Shown here piece by piece: positions 36,120 through 44,826 of a stretch of 64,000 nt of DNA. Source of the stretch: Lentisphaerota bacterium (GTDB lineage: Bacteria; Verrucomicrobiota; Lentisphaeria; Victivallales; Victivallaceae); contig SUWJ01000004.1 of assembly GCA_015061545.1 (NCBI GenBank), positions 51,502 to 115,501 on the forward strand, read 5' to 3'. The notes beneath the pieces were generated by a model. It was not told the origin of the DNA. It did no database searches and was given only the letters and a program-made list of their open reading frames with translations. The position numbers and the translations under genes are program-made. The stretch's first letter is position 1, and each line of letters starts with the position of its first letter.

Positions 36120-36265
36120 GCGGAAAATCGACAATGGAGTAGCCTGGAGCAAGCGGAGTATCCGGTGTTTGGTGCTTGGTTTTTGCCTGAAGTAAGCAGC
36201 GGGCAAGGGTCAAGCACTGGCCACCGGGAATAAGGCCGGACTCCATAGTCAATTTTTCTTACCGC
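36120..36265 (+). ncRNA. Candidate structured RNA, long rod with a central bubble (6S-like shape)
   Basis: A closing stem pairs 36124-36140 with 36240-36257 (AAAATCGACAATGGAGT against ACTCCATAGTCAATTTTT, two mismatches). An asymmetric bubble of 20 bases faces 10 bases. An upper stem follows: TCCGGTG with CACCGGGA, GGTGCTTGG with TCAAGCACT, TTGCC with GGCAA. GCGG/CCGC can extend the base. A closing stem, open central bubble and long terminal stem is the general plan of 6S RNA, which mimics an open promoter. The strand is assumed plus. It could instead be an elaborate terminator of the lipoprotein gene. Confidence 0.38.
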
Positions 36266-36282
36266 AAATTGTTTCCAGAAAA

Positions 36283-36401
36283 AATCAGAATAAAGCGCCG
36301 TACAGATACGGCAGAACTTCCGGAAATCCTTCTCAGGCGATTGCGATATATGCTTGAAGCAGAAGAGTAAGTCCGGAAGTGCCATATGGTTTTATTTTGA
36401 T
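36283..36401 (+). ncRNA. Second rod-like structured element
   Basis: ATCAGAATAAA (36283-36293) pairs with TTTATTTTGAT (about 36391-36401). Inside, ACTTCCGGA (36316-36324) pairs with TCCGGAAGT (36372-36380), and CTTCT with AGAAG. A local CCGT/ACGG hairpin sits in the lower bubble. No open frame of merit overlaps. Function unknown; it may be one transcript with its neighbours. Confidence 0.32.
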
Positions 36402-36418
36402 AAAAAATTTGAATCTCA

Positions 36419-36486
36419 TTTCCGGACGGCCATGCGGACAAAGCATAACCTTTCTAAAACTTTGTCAGACTGAAGCGTGCCGGAGA
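36419..36486 (+). promoter_or_regulatory. Folded leader immediately upstream of ppdK
   Basis: GGCcATGC (36428-36435) can pair with GCGTGCC (36475-36481). A perfect GACAAAG (36437-36443)/CTTTGTC (36460-36466) hairpin lies inside. UCC/GGA can close the base. It ends 44 bases before the ppdK start and could be a 5' regulatory leader. It matches no riboswitch class I know. Confidence 0.35.
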
Positions 36487-36529
36487 ATATTAAAGTTCCT
36501 CAAAATAAAGAAAGGAAGAGAGGATCACT

Positions 36530-39346
36530 ATGAGTTGCAAAAATTGTTCCGCAACTGACGTCAAGTATGTCTACAATTTCGGAGGCAACAACTCCGAAGG
36601 TAACGAAACGATGCGCGCTTTGCTCGGCGGCAAAGGTGCCAATCTGGCTGGAATGGCTGCGCTGGGGCTGCCGGTGCCGCCCGGATTTACCATCACTACC
36701 GAAGCGTGTGCCGAATACGGCAAGATCGGCAAGGAAGCGCTTTTTGCCAAGATCGCTCCCCAGGTGGATGCCGCGCTCAAGGAATTGGAAGCCAAAGTGG
36801 GCAAGACCTTCGGACAGGGCCCGAATCCGCTGCTGGTTTCGGTGCGCAGCGGTGCGGCTGCCTCCATGCCGGGGATGATGGATACCGTGCTGAATCTGGG
36901 GTTGAACGATGCTACGGTCAAGGCGATGATCGACCTGACGGGCAACGAACGTTTTGTGCTGGACAGCTTCCGCCGTTTTATCCAGATGTTCGGCGACGTG
37001 GTTATGCACATTGATTCGGATCTTTTTGAACACGCTCTGGAAGCGCTGAGAAACTCCCGCGGTGTCAAGCAGGATAATCAGCTGAGCGCCGAAGATCTTA
37101 AAGAACTTATTGCCACTTATAAACAGATCGTCAAAGATGCTACGGGCAGCGATTTCCCTGCCGATCCCATGGATCAGCTCTACCGCGGTATTCAGGCGGT
37201 GTTTGAATCCTGGGATAACCCCCGCGCCATCCGTTACCGCGAAATCAACGATATCCGCGGTTTGATCGGTACTGCGGTGAACGTGCAGACTATGGTGTTC
37301 GGCAACTCCGGCAGCAATTCGGCTACGGGGGTGGCGTTCACCCGCGACCCCTCCACGGGGGAAAATGATTACTTCTACGGCGAATTTCTGATCAACGCTC
37401 AGGGCGAAGACGTGGTGGCGGGTATCCGTACTCCTCAGCAGATCACCGTGGCGGGCAGCCGGGTGTGGGCGGCGCGTCAGGGCATTGCCGAAGATGTGCG
37501 CGCCAAGGATTATCCTTCGCTGGAAGAAGCCATGCCTGAATGTTTCAAACAGCTCGATGCCATCCGCGCCAAGCTGGAAAATCACTACCGCGATATGCAG
37601 GATCTGGAATTCACCATCGACAACGGCAAACTCTATATGCTGCAGACCCGTAACGGTAAGCGCACCGCTGCAGCGGCAGTACGCATTGCCACCGATCTGG
37701 TCAAAGAAGGCTTGATCGACGAAAAGACTGCCGTGCTGCGCGTGGAACCCGCCCAGCTTGACCAGCTGCTGCACCCGGTGTTCGTCAAGAGCGCCGAAGC
37801 TGCCGCCAAAAAACTGACCGTCGGTCTGCCCGCTTCGCCGGGTGCGGCGGCAGGTATGGTGGTTTTCTCCGCCGAAGATGCTGAAAAGTGGGCTTCCGAA
37901 GGCAAAGCTGTGATCCTCTGCCGTATCGAAACCAGCCCCGAAGATATCGGCGGTATGCACGTTGCGCAGGGTATTCTTACCAGCCGCGGCGGCATGACCA
38001 GCCACGCGGCAGTGGTTGCCCGCGGCATGGGTGCCTGCTGTGTGGCAGGTTGCGGCGAAGTCAATATCGACTATAAAGCCGCGCAGATGGAAATCAATGG
38101 CGTGATCGTCAAAGAAGGCGAATGGATCAGTTTGAACGGTTCCACCGGTGCCGTTTATCAGGGCAAGATCGACACGGTCGATCCTGAACTTACCGGACCT
38201 TTCGGCGATATTATGGCGCTGGCGGATAAATACCGCAAACTGGGCATCCGCACCAATGCCGATACACCTCACGATACGGCGGTGGCGGTCAAATTCGGTG
38301 CCGAAGGCATCGGCTTGTGCCGTACCGAACATATGTTCTTTGAAGGCGACCGCATTGTGGCGTTCCGCCGTTTGATTCTGGTGGCGGAAACTGTCCGCAA
38401 GCTCAAGAAAGAATTTAACTGCAGCGATATTGCCGCATTGATGAACGCCAACCTTGCAGCTGACGATCTGAAGGCGGTCAGGGAATATGCTGCTGCATTG
38501 GAGGCTTTGCTGCCGCTGCAGAAAAATGACTTCAAGGGTATGTTTGAAGCTCTGGCGGGCCGTCCTGCGACCATCCGTCTGCTGGATCCGCCGCTGCATG
38601 AGTTCCTGCCCCAGAACGATAACCCCAAAGGTCAGCAGGAAATGGCTGAACAGCTGGATGTGGATGTGGAAGCGATCAAAAAGCTGGTGGCAAGTCTGCA
38701 CGAATTCAACCCCATGCTGGGTCATCGCGGCTGCCGTTTGGGCATAGCTTATCCCGAAGTTACCGCCATGCAGGCGCGGGCGATCATGGAAGCCGCTGCG
38801 GAGGTAGATGGCGCCAAGGCCGAAATCATGGTGCCGCTGGTGGGCAACGTTAAGGAGTTGGCATTGCAGAAGGCGATCATTCTGCAGGTCAAGGCCGAAA
38901 TCGAAAAGCAGGAAAAACGCACGCTGGAAGTCAAGATCGGTACTATGATCGAAGTTCCCCGCGCGGCAGTCACCGCCGACCGTATTGCGGAAGAAGCCGA
39001 ATTTTTCAGCTTCGGTACCAACGACCTTACCCAGATGGGTTGCGGATTCTCCCGCGACGATGCGGGTAAATTCCTGGGCGACTACGTCAAGATGGGTATT
39101 TATGACTACGATCCTTTCCAGGTGCTGGATACCGAAGGTGTGGGCGAACTGGTTCGGATTGCGGTGGAAAAAGGCCGCGCCACCCGCAAAGATATCAAAC
39201 TGGGTATCTGCGGCGAACACGGCGGCGATCCCAAAACGATCGCGTTCTGCCACAACGTTGGTTTGAACTATGTCTCCTGCAGCCCCTATCGGGTGCCGAT
39301 CGCCCGTCTGGCGGCGGCACAGGCTGCGATCAACGGCGATAAATAA
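36530..39346 (+). CDS. ppdK: Pyruvate, phosphate dikinase
   Basis: Interconverts pyruvate, ATP and phosphate with phosphoenolpyruvate, AMP and pyrophosphate. The 938-residue protein has an N-terminal ATP-grasp domain (GGKGANLAGM, SVRSGAAASMPGMMDT), the phospho-histidine domain GGMTSHAAVVARGMG with the carrier His, and the C-terminal PEP barrel with GLCRTEHMFF, SFGTNDLTQM and ICGEHGGDP. Length is near the usual 870-880, slightly longer. It has GAGAGGA 6 bases upstream. With malic enzyme and ptsI it frames the PEP/pyruvate node. Confidence 0.97.
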   Translation: MSCKNCSATDVKYVYNFGGNNSEGNETMRALLGGKGANLAGMAALGLPVPPGFTITTEACAEYGKIGKEALFAKIAPQVDAALKELEAKVGKTFGQGPNPLLVSVRSGAAASMPGMMDTVLNLGLNDATVKAMIDLTGNERFVLDSFRRFIQMFGDVVMHIDSDLFEHALEALRNSRGVKQDNQLSAEDLKELIATYKQIVKDATGSDFPADPMDQLYRGIQAVFESWDNPRAIRYREINDIRGLIGTAVNVQTMVFGNSGSNSATGVAFTRDPSTGENDYFYGEFLINAQGEDVVAGIRTPQQITVAGSRVWAARQGIAEDVRAKDYPSLEEAMPECFKQLDAIRAKLENHYRDMQDLEFTIDNGKLYMLQTRNGKRTAAAAVRIATDLVKEGLIDEKTAVLRVEPAQLDQLLHPVFVKSAEAAAKKLTVGLPASPGAAAGMVVFSAEDAEKWASEGKAVILCRIETSPEDIGGMHVAQGILTSRGGMTSHAAVVARGMGACCVAGCGEVNIDYKAAQMEINGVIVKEGEWISLNGSTGAVYQGKIDTVDPELTGPFGDIMALADKYRKLGIRTNADTPHDTAVAVKFGAEGIGLCRTEHMFFEGDRIVAFRRLILVAETVRKLKKEFNCSDIAALMNANLAADDLKAVREYAAALEALLPLQKNDFKGMFEALAGRPATIRLLDPPLHEFLPQNDNPKGQQEMAEQLDVDVEAIKKLVASLHEFNPMLGHRGCRLGIAYPEVTAMQARAIMEAAAEVDGAKAEIMVPLVGNVKELALQKAIILQVKAEIEKQEKRTLEVKIGTMIEVPRAAVTADRIAEEAEFFSFGTNDLTQMGCGFSRDDAGKFLGDYVKMGIYDYDPFQVLDTEGVGELVRIAVEKGRATRKDIKLGICGEHGGDPKTIAFCHNVGLNYVSCSPYRVPIARLAAAQAAINGDK

Positions 39347-39352
39347 AACCTG

Positions 39353-39372
39353 AGGTCATACCAGACCTTTTT
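39353..39372 (+). terminator. Terminator after ppdK
   Basis: AGGTC (39353-39357) and GACCT (39364-39368) with a T run; a short stem of 5 bp, so modest evidence. Confidence 0.5.
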
Positions 39373-39495
39373 CGGGCGCTGTTCTTTAGATATAAAAAAA
39401 TCAAAAGGACGGCGCCTTTGCTATATTCACCGCATAAAATTTTGCATTTTTACAGGATTTGAACAAAAAAATGTGATTTTTTTGAGAATCCACCC

Positions 39496-39524
39496 TTGAC
39501 ACTAAACTTATTTTATGTTATACT
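39496..39524 (+). promoter_or_regulatory. Near-consensus promoter of the pilin-like gene
   Basis: TTGACA (39496-39501), 17-base spacer, TATACT (39519-39524). The best promoter in the window. Confidence 0.8.
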
Positions 39525-39529
39525 ATAGG

Positions 39530-39557
39530 CAAACACTTGACGGAGAAGTGTTGTTTG
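39530..39557 (+). promoter_or_regulatory. 5'-terminal hairpin in the pilin-like gene leader
   Basis: CAAACACTT (39530-39538) pairs with AAGTGTTGTTTG (39546-39557) with one bulged G, placed at the predicted transcript start. Such a hairpin can protect an abundant mRNA from 5' decay. Confidence 0.45.
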
Positions 39558-39615
39558 TCGGTTTTAAGTTGTGTAAATAAAATGTAAAGGTCTACTTTTT
39601 AAGGAGGTTAAGGTT

Positions 39616-40353
39616 ATGAAGAAACAATTTACACTTATTGAGTTGTTGGTGGTTATCGCCATCATCGCTATTTTAGCTGCAATGCTGCTGCCTGCGCTTT
39701 CTGCTGCCCGCCAACGCGCCAGAACGAGCGCCTGTCTGGCGCAGCTTAAAGGTATTGCCAATACTACCATACTTTACTCGCAGGACAATAAGGAGTACGT
39801 TGTGCCTTATCGTGATACCGGTTCCGGTTCTTCCCGCTGGTGGACTACATTTATGGGCGCATATTTCGGTTATGCTTACGAAGGCGATTACCTTATTTAC
39901 CGCAATTACGGGAATTACAAATACAACGCCAACGACGGCTACAAATATTTCCGCTGCCCCAGTTCATCGCGTCCGCTGCCGACTGCCACGGGCAGCGATT
40001 TCTGGGGGCGCGCTCAAGCAGGAGCGCAGGGCGTGAATTATGCCGCCAACGTCTGGACGGGCAACTGGATCGCCAACAACGCTTATGCACCGCGCACGCT
40101 GGCAAGTATCGAAACTCCCAGCGAAATGCTCGGTTATGTCTGCTGCAAAGACAATATCAAAACTGATGGTACTTATGGTGCCCAGATCTACTGCATCGAC
40201 TGGGAACCGGCGTCCAAAGACAGCTTGAATATGGATCACGGCAACGGTAAATCGGTTCCGGCGTGTTTTATGGATGGCCATGCAGCAATGGTTTCCAAAG
40301 AAGAGTGGCACAAAAACGATAATGCTCCGTTCCGCACGGGACGCAGCGAGTAA
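39616..40353 (+). CDS. Prepilin-type protein with H-Xn-DG C-terminal region
   Basis: A 245-residue secreted pseudopilin-like protein. The start MKKQ then [16 protein letters not shown] is a class III signal with Gln before the cleavage point and Glu at mature position 5. The C-terminus has [20 protein letters not shown], close to the H-X9-DG signature of a large expanded family in Lentisphaerota and Planctomycetota, here with 11 intervening residues. GGAGGT is 8 bases from the ATG. It heads the glycosidase locus; such proteins are proposed to form surface fibres or receptors for polysaccharide, which is inference. Confidence 0.85.
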   Translation: MKKQFTLIELLVVIAIIAILAAMLLPALSAARQRARTSACLAQLKGIANTTILYSQDNKEYVVPYRDTGSGSSRWWTTFMGAYFGYAYEGDYLIYRNYGNYKYNANDGYKYFRCPSSSRPLPTATGSDFWGRAQAGAQGVNYAANVWTGNWIANNAYAPRTLASIETPSEMLGYVCCKDNIKTDGTYGAQIYCIDWEPASKDSLNMDHGNGKSVPACFMDGHAAMVSKEEWHKNDNAPFRTGRSE

Positions 40354-40386
40354 GGTATTGAAAGATTATACGGATAAAAGATTATT

Positions 40387-42903
40387 ATGAAAAAGTTTTT
40401 ATTTTCCGCAATATTGTTGTCAGCAGCAATCCGGCTGACCGCAGCACCAAATTTTACAGATAACTTTGCCAATGGAAATCTTGGCGGGTGGCACAGCGTA
40501 CAGCAGATCGGCAACGACGGTTTGATCGTGGACTCCGCTCAGGGTAAATTAACTTTCAGCGGATTGAAGTCGCCTAACCTTAAAACCCATCCTGTACTGG
40601 TGCTGGAACGCAAGATCGACGAGTGTATTGGCGATTTTGCTGCCCGAATGGATCTGGCGCATATCACCAAAGACAACTCCTTCATGGGCGAAGTTACTTT
40701 GCAGCTGGTCGGCGCTGACGGCAAACTGGTCGCCGAAGCCGGGCTGGTGGATAACTGGATCGCAGGGCGGGGCGTTATGATTGCACACAGCGAACCGGTA
40801 CGCTCCAAAAAGACTCCTTCGGTGAGTATGCTGCCTTACGACGGGCAGAGCGTATTTGGTATTGAACGCAGCAATGGCAGCTGCATTTTCAGTTTGAACG
40901 GCAAAACGCTGCTGGATGTATCCGGCGAGGTCAAGGCAGTAACGGCGGTGCGTCTGCTGATCAAACAAGTCAGTTACGGCGGGAATCCGGAAAAGAATAT
41001 CCCGGCGGCTGCTTTCGGGACTTTTACGGTCAATTCGATCAGCTTTGAAGCGCAGCAGCGCAGCGGCGAGTTCAGCGAAAAACCAGTTGAAAAATTTGAT
41101 TCTGCCTGGCGCACAGTTACCGCGCTGGGAGCAGAAGCCCTTAAGACGGAATCGACATCCGATGGACTCAAAGTAAGCGGTTTTGTCAACGAAAACAAAG
41201 CCAGACTGATTGCCACAACTTTTGTGCTGGAACGCAAGCTGGAAGCGGTAAAGGGCGATTTCACCGCAGTTCTGGATATGATATGGGATCAGCGCGATGC
41301 GGCGTTTTTTGGGGAAGTCACGCTCCGGGCGCTGGATGATAAGGGCAATATGCTGGCAGAAATCGGTTTGCGCGATGACTGGATCGCTTACGCCGGACGC
41401 GGCGGTTTCGGTATCAATAATCAGAAAGTAAAACCGCAGGTGGAATTGCCGATCAAAGCGTCGGGCGCATTTATCATCGAACGGCGCGGCGATGTTTATA
41501 CCCTCAGATTGCGGGATTGGAAATTTTTTGAAGGCAAAGGCTCGACTGCCCCGGTTGCTGCGCTGCAGCTGGTGTTCAGCAAAGTTCGCTATGCAGGCAA
41601 CGACAAACTGCCCGCCAGTCACTTCGGGGATTTTATTATTCGCAGTATAAGTTTTTCCGCTTCGGCAGCTCCGTTGGCAGCCAAAAATAATGCCGCCGCT
41701 AAGAAGTGGGAGATGGGCGAACCGATCATCTGGTATTGGGCTGGCCCGGATATGAGCGAAGAATTTGCTGCCGAACTGGCGGCGGCAGGGTTCAATGTGG
41801 CATTCGGTAAAAATATGTTCGACTTGGATATCATGCACAAATACGGTATCCGCGGAATGCTCTGGATGCCGGCTAATCCTGATACTCCCGAACGGGTCGC
41901 GCAGCTCAAACTCTGGCTGGAAAGTGTGCGGAATCATCCTGCCATGTTCGGCGTATCCTGCGGCGATGAGCCCGGAGTTGGTCCCCGTATGGATATGGCG
42001 CAGAAAAGAGTGGATTTTATGATCGAAAATGCGCCCGAGCTGCTGCATTTCAACAATATGTATCCCTTCGGTGCCAGCAATGCCCAGCTGGGGACTCCCG
42101 GTGCGCCGGTGGCTGCTTACGAGGCATATATTGAACAATATTGCAAACAGCTCAAACCCCAGCTGTTGAGTTACGACCATTATACATTTTTCCGCAAAGG
42201 CGACCGTGGAACTTATTTTCTCAATCAGAGCATGGTGCGCAAAGCGGCGCTGGCACGGAATATTCCAAGTATGAATATTGTGCAGGCTGCGGCGTGGGCA
42301 TTTCATTGGCGGGTGCCGAACCCGCAGGAATACCGTTATTTGGCTTACACCAGTCTGGCTTACGGGTCCCAGGGGCTTTCCTGCTATGTTTACAGCTACA
42401 AAGGGCATTGGGGCAGTATGCGCGACCCGGTTACAGGCAAGACGGGGCCGCTTTACGAGGAAGCCAAAGTTCTGAACCGTGAGTTTGTGGCGATCGCCAA
42501 AGAGCTGCGCCCGCTCAAGAGTCTGCACCCTTATCATACCGGAGAAATCCCCTTCGGCGTGGAAACGCTGCCCGATGATTGCGAATTTCAGCTGGAACCC
42601 AAACTTAAAAATTTTTCACAGGGGCTGAAAGAACCTGCAGAATCCAAGCAGACCGAAGACAACCTCTTTGCCATGCGTCCGCCGGTCAGCGGCTGGATCG
42701 TCAGTACTTTCGGCAGGGATGAGCGCGCAAGCCATGTGCTGCTGGTCAATCTGGACTACAAGCAGGCGGCAAAGACAACTTTGTGCGCTCCCGGCAAGCT
42801 GGAAAAGTTTGATGCACTGAAACGTACCTGGAGCAAGGTCAACAGCAATAAAGCAGAATTAAGTGTTCCCGCCGGCAGCGGTGTTCTGCTGCGGTTGGAA
42901 TAG
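40387..42903 (+). CDS. Secreted protein with two repeated jelly-roll domains and a glycosidase-like barrel
   Basis: An 838-residue protein with a Sec signal (MKKFLFSAILLSAAIRLTAA). Residues about 22-218 and 230-428 are two diverged copies of one beta-sandwich domain: both contain a VLERK(I/L) segment and a GEVTL(Q/R)...LA(E)(A/I)GL.D(N/D)WIA motif. A linker leads to a C-terminal TIM barrel (about 445-750) starting EPIIWYWAGPDMS and containing CGDEPGVG, a likely acidic active-site position, then a small beta domain. It resembles clan GH-A glycosidases but matches no family I can name. Follows the pilin-like gene by 33 bases. Confidence 0.62.
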   Translation: MKKFLFSAILLSAAIRLTAAPNFTDNFANGNLGGWHSVQQIGNDGLIVDSAQGKLTFSGLKSPNLKTHPVLVLERKIDECIGDFAARMDLAHITKDNSFMGEVTLQLVGADGKLVAEAGLVDNWIAGRGVMIAHSEPVRSKKTPSVSMLPYDGQSVFGIERSNGSCIFSLNGKTLLDVSGEVKAVTAVRLLIKQVSYGGNPEKNIPAAAFGTFTVNSISFEAQQRSGEFSEKPVEKFDSAWRTVTALGAEALKTESTSDGLKVSGFVNENKARLIATTFVLERKLEAVKGDFTAVLDMIWDQRDAAFFGEVTLRALDDKGNMLAEIGLRDDWIAYAGRGGFGINNQKVKPQVELPIKASGAFIIERRGDVYTLRLRDWKFFEGKGSTAPVAALQLVFSKVRYAGNDKLPASHFGDFIIRSISFSASAAPLAAKNNAAAKKWEMGEPIIWYWAGPDMSEEFAAELAAAGFNVAFGKNMFDLDIMHKYGIRGMLWMPANPDTPERVAQLKLWLESVRNHPAMFGVSCGDEPGVGPRMDMAQKRVDFMIENAPELLHFNNMYPFGASNAQLGTPGAPVAAYEAYIEQYCKQLKPQLLSYDHYTFFRKGDRGTYFLNQSMVRKAALARNIPSMNIVQAAAWAFHWRVPNPQEYRYLAYTSLAYGSQGLSCYVYSYKGHWGSMRDPVTGKTGPLYEEAKVLNREFVAIAKELRPLKSLHPYHTGEIPFGVETLPDDCEFQLEPKLKNFSQGLKEPAESKQTEDNLFAMRPPVSGWIVSTFGRDERASHVLLVNLDYKQAAKTTLCAPGKLEKFDALKRTWSKVNSNKAELSVPAGSGVLLRLE

Positions 42904-42920
42904 TAAGGATCAGATAAGCG

Positions 42921-43553
42921 ATGAAAAAGTTATTCGGTGTTTTGCTGATGGCAGTAATCTGCGCAAGTTTGTTTGCCGATACGGTTGTTTTCAGCGAAAA
43001 GTTTACCGGGGAAGATCTTTCACCTCAAAACTGGATGCTTACTTTATCTGAGTATTGCAAGGGTATTGATTACCAAAAGCCGCTTAAAGGAGCGCTGGTA
43101 ATCAAAGGTTTGCTGGCGCCGCAGACAGGCAAAAACGCCCGTGCAGCGCTGGAGCGTGACGCGTGTTTTACCAATGGCGATGTAGTTTGGTCTTTGAATC
43201 TGGAGCTGGATCCCGCCGCGGCGGGCAGCGGCACTTACACCTGGCGGCTGCAGAGCGATAACGGCGAAACCCAGCTGGGAGTTGCCGTCAGCAAAGATAA
43301 GAACAAACCCTGGGTGGTGAAGGGCGTGAACGGTTTTACCTGTAAACTTCTGAGCGATAAGAAAGTCGTTCTCAGCAAAAAGCCGTGCAAGCTGGAAATA
43401 ATCCGTCGCAAAGCCGACTATCAGGTGCTGGTAAACGGTCAATGTATCTGCACGGCTAATGGCGATACCGATACGATCGCCAGCATCCAGTTGACCGTGC
43501 AGGGCAATGCTCCTGCGGTGTTGAAATCAATGGAACTAAAAAGTATAAAATAA
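42921..43553 (+). CDS. Small secreted jelly-roll domain protein
   Basis: A 210-residue protein with a signal peptide (MKKLFGVLLMAVICASLFA) and a single beta-sandwich domain of the laminin-G/concanavalin type (FSEKFTGEDLSPQNW ... CKLEIIRRKADYQVLVNGQ), comparable to one repeat unit of the upstream protein. Likely a carbohydrate-binding or accessory surface protein. Starts 17 bases after the preceding gene, so same operon. Confidence 0.62.
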   Translation: MKKLFGVLLMAVICASLFADTVVFSEKFTGEDLSPQNWMLTLSEYCKGIDYQKPLKGALVIKGLLAPQTGKNARAALERDACFTNGDVVWSLNLELDPAAAGSGTYTWRLQSDNGETQLGVAVSKDKNKPWVVKGVNGFTCKLLSDKKVVLSKKPCKLEIIRRKADYQVLVNGQCICTANGDTDTIASIQLTVQGNAPAVLKSMELKSIK

Positions 43554-43623
43554 GTATGCAATTCCGTCATTTGCCCGCCTGTTGGAATTTGGCATAAAAA
43601 TATCGGAAAAATTGCAATAAAAT

Positions 43624-43652
43624 TTGAAACTTTGAGCTTTCAGGTTTATAAT
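43624..43652 (+). promoter_or_regulatory. Promoter of the GntR/LacI-type regulator gene
   Basis: TTGAAA (43624-43629), 17-base spacer, TATAAT (43647-43652). A small CTCC/GGAG hairpin lies at the transcript start. Confidence 0.75.
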
Positions 43653-43689
43653 ATACTCCGTAAGTGGAGATAAACAACAGAAAATAAAA

Positions 43690-44739
43690 ATGGCAATACT
43701 GCAAACAGAAATCGCAAACCATCTGATGTCTTTGATCGAGCAGGGGCAGCATGGCGATATGCTCCCCAGCCAGAACGAATTGCGCCGCCAGTTCAATGTC
43801 AGTACCGTAACTGTGCGCAAGGCGTTGGAAAAACTCGAAGAGCAGGGGGTGATTTACCGTCATCAGGGAAAGGGGTGTTTTATCCGCCGCCCCCAGAATC
43901 ACGGTGTTACTACGCGGTTGTTCCTGATTATCTCCAGTAAGTTTTCGCTGGATAACGAGTTCATTTCTTCGCTGGTCTACGCTACTCAGGTTACAGGCTA
44001 TCATACGATGTTTTATCATTTTGACGGCAATGCGGAAACTATGTTTTATGAGCTGAATCGTTTTGCTCCGCAGGTGGTCATCTGGCTGGCGCCGTCTATT
44101 TTCATGCACGAAAAGGCGCTGCTGAAACTTTTGACTATGCCGCAGCACGTCATATTGTTCAACCGCGAATACGATCATTCGTCCATCAGTTATATATCCG
44201 GTGATTTTATCGGTGACGGACGGCGTATGGCAAAAGTGATGCTGGAAAAAGGTATTCGCAATGTGCTTTATCTGACTTTGGATGAACGTATGATGTTTGC
44301 CCGTAAACGCGGTATGGGGCTGCGCGAAGAGATCATTGCCGGCGGCGGAAAGTTTGATTCGCTGGATGGCTACACACTGCGGAACCGCATTTTTGCGGAA
44401 GGCGAATCGGTTGACCCGCTTGATACGAGAACGGTTTTGAAACAGGCGCTGAAAGAACGCTTGAATTCCGACAGCTCCATTCAGGCGATCGTATGCAGTC
44501 AGGGGCAGATTTGGAATACGATGAAAGAGGCGCTGGCGGAATGCGGCAGAGCGCCGGAGGATTTTGTTCTGGCTTCGTTCAACAAGCTGGATGACCCCGA
44601 ACAGATACCCGACCGCACGATCGTTTTCGACCAGCCGATTTCCCGCATGGCAAGCGATATTATTGCTCTGGCGGGGCGGCTGCTGAGTGGCGGCGAACCG
44701 GAGCAGCTTACTTATCCGTCGGAGTTGATTTGCCAATAA
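43690..44739 (+). CDS. GntR-type winged helix fused to a LacI-type sensor, transcriptional regulator
   Basis: A 349-residue regulator. Residues 1-70 are a GntR winged helix-turn-helix (LPSQNELRRQFNVSTVTVRKALEKLEEQGVI; key part SQNELRRQF and VSTVTVRKAL). Residues about 75-345 form a periplasmic-binding-protein-like sensor of the LacI/GalR type, the same architecture as AraR. It should bind a sugar ligand and control the two downstream rhamnosidase-type genes. A perfect palindrome at 44783-44802 is a candidate operator. Confidence 0.87.
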   Translation: MAILQTEIANHLMSLIEQGQHGDMLPSQNELRRQFNVSTVTVRKALEKLEEQGVIYRHQGKGCFIRRPQNHGVTTRLFLIISSKFSLDNEFISSLVYATQVTGYHTMFYHFDGNAETMFYELNRFAPQVVIWLAPSIFMHEKALLKLLTMPQHVILFNREYDHSSISYISGDFIGDGRRMAKVMLEKGIRNVLYLTLDERMMFARKRGMGLREEIIAGGGKFDSLDGYTLRNRIFAEGESVDPLDTRTVLKQALKERLNSDSSIQAIVCSQGQIWNTMKEALAECGRAPEDFVLASFNKLDDPEQIPDRTIVFDQPISRMASDIIALAGRLLSGGEPEQLTYPSELICQ

Positions 44740-44782
44740 AACGATTTTTGTTTTGATTGAAAGTGATTATTCATATTTTTAA

Positions 44783-44802
44783 TATAAAAAATATTTTTTA
44801 TA
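44783..44802. promoter_or_regulatory. Perfect 20-bp palindrome, candidate operator
   Basis: TATAAAAAATATTTTTTATA, 25 bases upstream of the GH78 start and in the predicted promoter area (TTGATT at about 44751). A/T-only symmetry makes chance more likely than for a mixed palindrome, but its place beside the regulator gene is suggestive. Confidence 0.4.
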
Positions 44803-44826
44803 AAACGAAACCCGAGAGGTGATATT

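Noticed and set aside
36500..39253. 917-codon minus-strand frame opposite ppdK
   Set aside because: Shadow of ppdK, rich in His, Arg and Gln as expected for an antisense frame of a conserved enzyme.
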